From: Dehalococcoidia bacterium UBA2160
Lineage (GTDB): Bacteria > Chloroflexota > Dehalococcoidia > Lucifugimonadales > UBA1123
Direction of reading: 5' to 3'
Assembly (NCBI GenBank): GCA_002328865.1
Contig: DCWO01000113.1
Coordinates: 1-14,596, forward strand
DNA: 14,596 nucleotides
The notes below the pieces were generated by a model. That model worked only from the letters and a program-made list of their open reading frames with translations. It was not told where the DNA came from and searched no databases. This document shows positions 13,941 through 14,596 of the stretch, in pieces. The stretch's first letter is position 1; every line of letters starts with the position of its first letter. A program made the translations under genes and the position numbers.

Positions 13941-14596
13941 GGCAATTGCCTCCTCGTTTGATTCGGGCGTGACCAGGCGATAGTCGAGACGGTTCTCCCA
14001 CTGCTGAGGCGCCCGTCCGTGATCTAGCGGGTGTGTTCGGCGTCGCTCGTTTGCGGAGGTTCGAGGCATCGCCGTCGAGCGAGACGCATGGGAACGCTAT
14101 GGCGTCGGCCGTTTCCGAAACATGCACAGGCATTCGGCGCCAACGAATCTCCTAGCGCGACAAGTCAAGTGACTAGCCCGACGTATTTGTATCACCATGA
14201 TGTTGGTCGCACAAGTGCAGGGGAGCCGGCTCTGAAATGCGGCCGCTCCCGAGCCACCGAGGAGCGCATTGAGTCGCGTGAAACCGTCGGGAAAGCCATC
14301 GCGGTATGGGGAAGCTCGTCCGGAAGGCATTTGCTCTGAAGGCGAAGGGGGCGTGCTCGAGGAGACCCGGTTATTCAGGTGCTTTGTAGAGGGGCGTGCA
14401 GGCGTCGTGAGGAGGTTATGGGTCGCCGGAACGCCTAAGTCGCGTAGGCCGCCGACCACGCCAATCCGAATCGGCCGCCGCGTGCGCTACAGGTCGCCCA
14501 GGTTCTCGCACGATTCTCGCGGGATTTCGGCCTGATCAGCCGACCGTCACCGATCTTCTGTGCTCGAGCCACCTTGCGCAAATCTGTTGGCTGTCA
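13941..14596. other. About 650 bp without a recognisable gene
   Basis: The part next to the acyl-CoA dehydrogenase is its leader. A weak minus-strand promoter candidate, TTGTGC (14214-14209), 17 bp, TACAAA (14191-14186), could serve it. A plus-strand frame from TTG 14269 to 14535 (88 codons, very Arg-rich, GGAG four bases upstream) and an opposing 120-codon frame at 14459-14097 overlap. I recognise neither, and they may be chance frames in GC-rich DNA. No tRNA, terminator or repeat is evident. Confidence 0.4.

Overview
The window is about 60% GC, densely coding bacterial DNA with no rRNA, tRNA, CRISPR array, transposase or phage gene. The gene set is typical of organisms with expanded aerobic or xenobiotic-style catabolism. 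It holds MetE-core proteins, family III CoA-transferases, an F420/FMN luciferase-like oxidoreductase, a sugar-phosphate-isomerase-like TIM barrel, an SDR, an acyl-CoA dehydrogenase, EthD and DinB proteins. That paralogue profile fits Chloroflexota (SAR202 or other Dehalococcoidia-like lineages) best, but this is inference from family content only and other environmental phyla are possible.

Layout. (1) At 1-3825 on the + strand lie the C-terminus of a metallo-beta-lactamase-fold hydrolase and then three short MetE-like (catalytic domain only) proteins. All three keep the His-x-Cys/Glu/Cys zinc site. The second and third are tandem paralogues, and the third appears to start at an ATC codon. (2) At 4023-5481 a DinB-superfamily gene (-) and a two-domain EthD gene (+) diverge from back-to-back sigma70-like promoters with a perfect 10-bp palindrome between them. 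(3) At 5516-9000 on the - strand is an apparent operon of a TIM-barrel isomerase-like protein and two family III CoA-transferases. The distal CoA-transferase has the catalytic Asp and the proximal one lacks it, which suggests a heteromeric enzyme. A candidate promoter with a 12-bp palindrome at the predicted transcription start precedes the operon. (4) At 9286-11282 an LLM-class oxidoreductase (-) and an SDR (+) diverge, each with a candidate promoter. (5) At 11378-12534 a serine hydrolase (+) and a GH67N-like glycoside-hydrolase-type protein (-) point at each other. Both lose their 3' halves at the same point near 11925, which marks a deletion or an assembly misjoin. (6) At 12813-13940 is an acyl-CoA dehydrogenase (-), followed by about 650 bp with no recognisable gene.

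How the genes might work together (inference): flavin-dependent oxidation (LLM), thiol or zinc-thiolate chemistry (MetE-like, DinB), alcohol oxidation (SDR), CoA activation (CoA-transferase pair) and acyl-CoA dehydrogenation would make a plausible route for catabolism of a small organic or alkylated compound. The nearest known analogue of the MetE-core plus SDR combination is the epoxyalkane:coenzyme M transferase pathway. The substrate cannot be read from the sequence.
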